Assembly (NCBI RefSeq): GCF_002287175.1
Contig: NZ_LMVM01000001.1
Coordinates: 186,001 to 250,000 of the forward strand
DNA length: 64,000 nucleotides
Source of the DNA: Methanobacterium bryantii
GTDB taxonomy: Archaea > Methanobacteriota > Methanobacteria > Methanobacteriales > Methanobacteriaceae
Direction: 5' to 3'
Below, piece after piece: positions 62,451 to 64,000 of the stretch (position 1 is the first letter of the stretch; each line of letters opens with the position of its first letter). The position numbers were made by a program, and so were the translations under genes. The notes beneath the pieces were generated by a model. It saw only the letters and a list, made by a program, of their open reading frames with translations. It was not told the DNA's origin and did not search any database.

Positions 62451-64000
62451 TTATTTTTTTCTCACATTTTCTGTTTTTGTATCCTCTTCATAATAATGGG
62501 AAAGTAATTTTTTCTCTTCTTCCATATTTGGAAACTTGTAAAATACAAGTGCTGCCCCTACCAAAATAGCAATAATTCCAGCAAGGTATGCCCATCGATC
62601 TCCAACTAAAAAAGAAGATTTGGCTCCTGCTATGATCTGATCTGAATATTGAGGGTACTGCTGGGCAAGGGTAGAAGCACTGGCAAATGATTTTTGAAGT
62701 GTTGCTTCCACACCGGCCGAGATCTGCTGGGGGACATTATTGATTTTTGAAGCAAATGCAGAAGCATAACCTGCGGTAAGTAATGTACCAAAGATTGAGG
62801 TCATAATGGCACCGCCAAAATCACGCTGCAGGTCTGCTGTGCCTGATGCCATACCTACACGTTTAACAGGAACAGATCCTGTAAGAGAATGGGATGCCGG
62901 AGTTCCTGCTAACCCAACTCCAATTCCTATTAATGCATAAGCCAGCCCAACCTTCCAGTAGGGTATGCCTTCTTTCCATAACAGTAACATAGTCAAGAAT
63001 CCTAATAAACAGAACAGGTAACCTGCAAGAAGCGTAAATCTGGATCCTCGTGACTCTACAAACTTGGCAGACTGTGGCGCCACTAGGATCATGAGAATTG
63101 CGGAGGGTATAATCGAAAGTCCTGCATCAAAGGTTGAATAACCCAGAACATTTTGTAAAAACTGCTGCCCAATGTACAGAGCACCCATCAACGATCCAAA
63201 AACAATTATTCCTGCGCTTGCCGCTACCCAGAAAATCCGCCTGCCTGCTACTTTTAGATCATAAAGAGGGTTAGGTATGCCCCGCTGGTGTTTTATAAAT
63301 AAGAATCCAACGACAGCCGCTAAAATTATTAAAACAAGTACTAGAGTTCTTATACTGGGTACTGGGGCAAAGTTAATGGCCATAATTAATGTTCCTATGA
63401 GTATGAGGGACATTATGCCTCCCACATTATCAACTGGATTTTTGGTTTCATTTACATGGGATGGGATGAATTTAATGGCCATAACTAATGTTAATAATGC
63501 TAGGGGCAATGTAATTAAAAATACAGATCCCCATGGGCGAGATATGAGGAGGTATCCTGATAAAAGCGGACCTAAAGCCGCAATAGCGGCACCTATGCCT
63601 GACCAGAGAGCGATAGATCTCGTTCGTTTAGGACCTGACCACAATGCGGTGATTATTGCTAATGTTGTTGGAAATGCCATTCCCGCAGCTAAACCTCCAA
63701 TTATACGGGCTAAAACCAGCATATTAACAGTTGGGGCAAAACCTGCCAGTAAGGATGCGGGTATAGATATAATAGTTCCCAGTATAAGCATCATTTTTCG
63801 TCCGTGATGATCACCAAGAGCCCCGAACCACAATACTGAGGAAGCCAGGCCAAGTGAGAAGCCCACAGCAACCATGTTAATCTGAACTTGCGAAGCATTA
63901 AAAGCCAAACCTATGGATGGAAGGGCTACATTGGCAACTGATAAGTTCAAGTTGGCCACCGCAGCCCCCAAAATAAGGGTGGCCAGAACTACCATTCCCG
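62451..64000 (-). CDS. MFS transporter, DHA2-type drug exporter (5' end beyond window)
   Basis: At least 514 residues with about 14 membrane helices: VANVALPSIGLAFN, WFGALGDHHGRKMMLILG (MFS motif A), RIIGGLAAGMAFPTTLAII and GIGVGLAGTPASHSL (motif C-like). The C-terminus is EDTKTENVRKK. The first in-frame ATG (63995) falls inside helix one, and relatives have a further leader, so the real start probably lies beyond base 64000. Exports drugs or organic compounds with protons; substrate unknown. Confidence 0.82.
   Translation of the reverse strand, partial: GMVVLATLILGAAVANLNLSVANVALPSIGLAFNASQVQINMVAVGFSLGLASSVLWFGALGDHHGRKMMLILGTIISIPASLLAGFAPTVNMLVLARIIGGLAAGMAFPTTLAIITALWSGPKRTRSIALWSGIGAAIAALGPLLSGYLLISRPWGSVFLITLPLALLTLVMAIKFIPSHVNETKNPVDNVGGIMSLILIGTLIMAINFAPVPSIRTLVLVLIILAAVVGFLFIKHQRGIPNPLYDLKVAGRRIFWVAASAGIIVFGSLMGALYIGQQFLQNVLGYSTFDAGLSIIPSAILMILVAPQSAKFVESRGSRFTLLAGYLFCLLGFLTMLLLWKEGIPYWKVGLAYALIGIGVGLAGTPASHSLTGSVPVKRVGMASGTADLQRDFGGAIMTSIFGTLLTAGYASAFASKINNVPQQISAGVEATLQKSFASASTLAQQYPQYSDQIIAGAKSSFLVGDRWAYLAGIIAILVGAALVFYKFPNMEEEKKLLSHYYEEDTKTENVRKK

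Noticed and set aside
62451..64000. Complete MFS gene starting at ATG 63995
   Set aside because: The first helix would be truncated; the gene most likely continues past the window edge.

Overview
The window is AT-rich archaeal DNA. Gene content points to a hydrogenotrophic methanogen of the order Methanobacteriales, most likely a mesophilic Methanobacterium: an MtrA paralogue, DUF447, DUF356, UPF0280, UPF0282, split GMP synthase, KEOPS Cgi121, Trm-G10, aMBF1, the proteasome-activating ATPase and TATA-type promoters. Assignments come from reading the sequence and from remembered family features; no database search was run.

Layout. 0-8.1 kb is an iron region: a rubrerythrin-type gene broken by an in-frame UGA, an orphan iron-box promoter, a soluble MtrA paralogue, a permease, and feoA-feoB. 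A pair of roughly 100-bp inverted repeats (799-917 and 7971-8066) encloses most of it. 8.5-15.5 kb carries metabolism and signalling genes (flavoprotein, adenine deaminase, UPF0282, a receiver-kinase, DUF447, GMP synthase subunit A). 15.5-21.8 kb is a minus-strand envelope block (UDP-galactopyranose-mutase-like flavoprotein, GtrA, two tandem DUF2142 proteins). 22.4-29.9 kb has a TPR protein, GMP synthase subunit B, a MarR-GNAT pair and a 1077-residue PAS/GAF kinase. 29.9-41.1 kb is accessory: MBL hydrolases, a PadR-flavodoxin/ferredoxin-MBL-methyltransferase operon, HEAT-repeat proteins, GNAT, SGNH and alpha/beta hydrolases, with several broken genes. 41.2-59.6 kb is mostly conserved housekeeping (NreA, TrmO fusion, Cgi121, citramalate synthase, Trm-G10, geranylgeranyl reductase family, UPF0280, aMBF1, PAN). 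59.7-64 kb holds small membrane proteins, three decayed genes and a DHA2-type MFS transporter cut by the window edge.

The most unusual signal is a dispersed family of multi-branched palindromic elements at 8125-8282, 31210-31273, 32414-32773, 35982-36030, 51615-51712 and 57232-57425. Each is a cluster of near-perfect hairpins with 7-10 bp arms and mostly 3-nt loops, often enclosed by an outer stem. The copies at 51.6 and 57.3 kb share a 33-nt module in which a G-C pair is replaced by A-T, so pairing is conserved while sequence changes; the 32.6 kb copy shows the same module order in reverse orientation. One copy sits in frame inside the Trm-G10 tRNA methyltransferase gene, one inside an isochorismatase-family gene, one in the 5' region of a padR operon and one at the start of a broken gene. 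They resemble in concept the Rickettsia palindromic elements that insert into protein-coding genes.

A second theme is an iron regulon. Three promoters (rubrerythrin, feoAB and an orphan at 954-1032) share paired TTAGG-N4-CCTAA boxes around a TATA box. The orphan promoter copies the feo promoter but leads into no protein gene; it leads into hairpins and a terminator-like structure, so a regulated small RNA or the relic of a lost gene is possible. A third theme is gene decay: at least seven reading frames are interrupted by UGA, UAG, frameshift or deletion.
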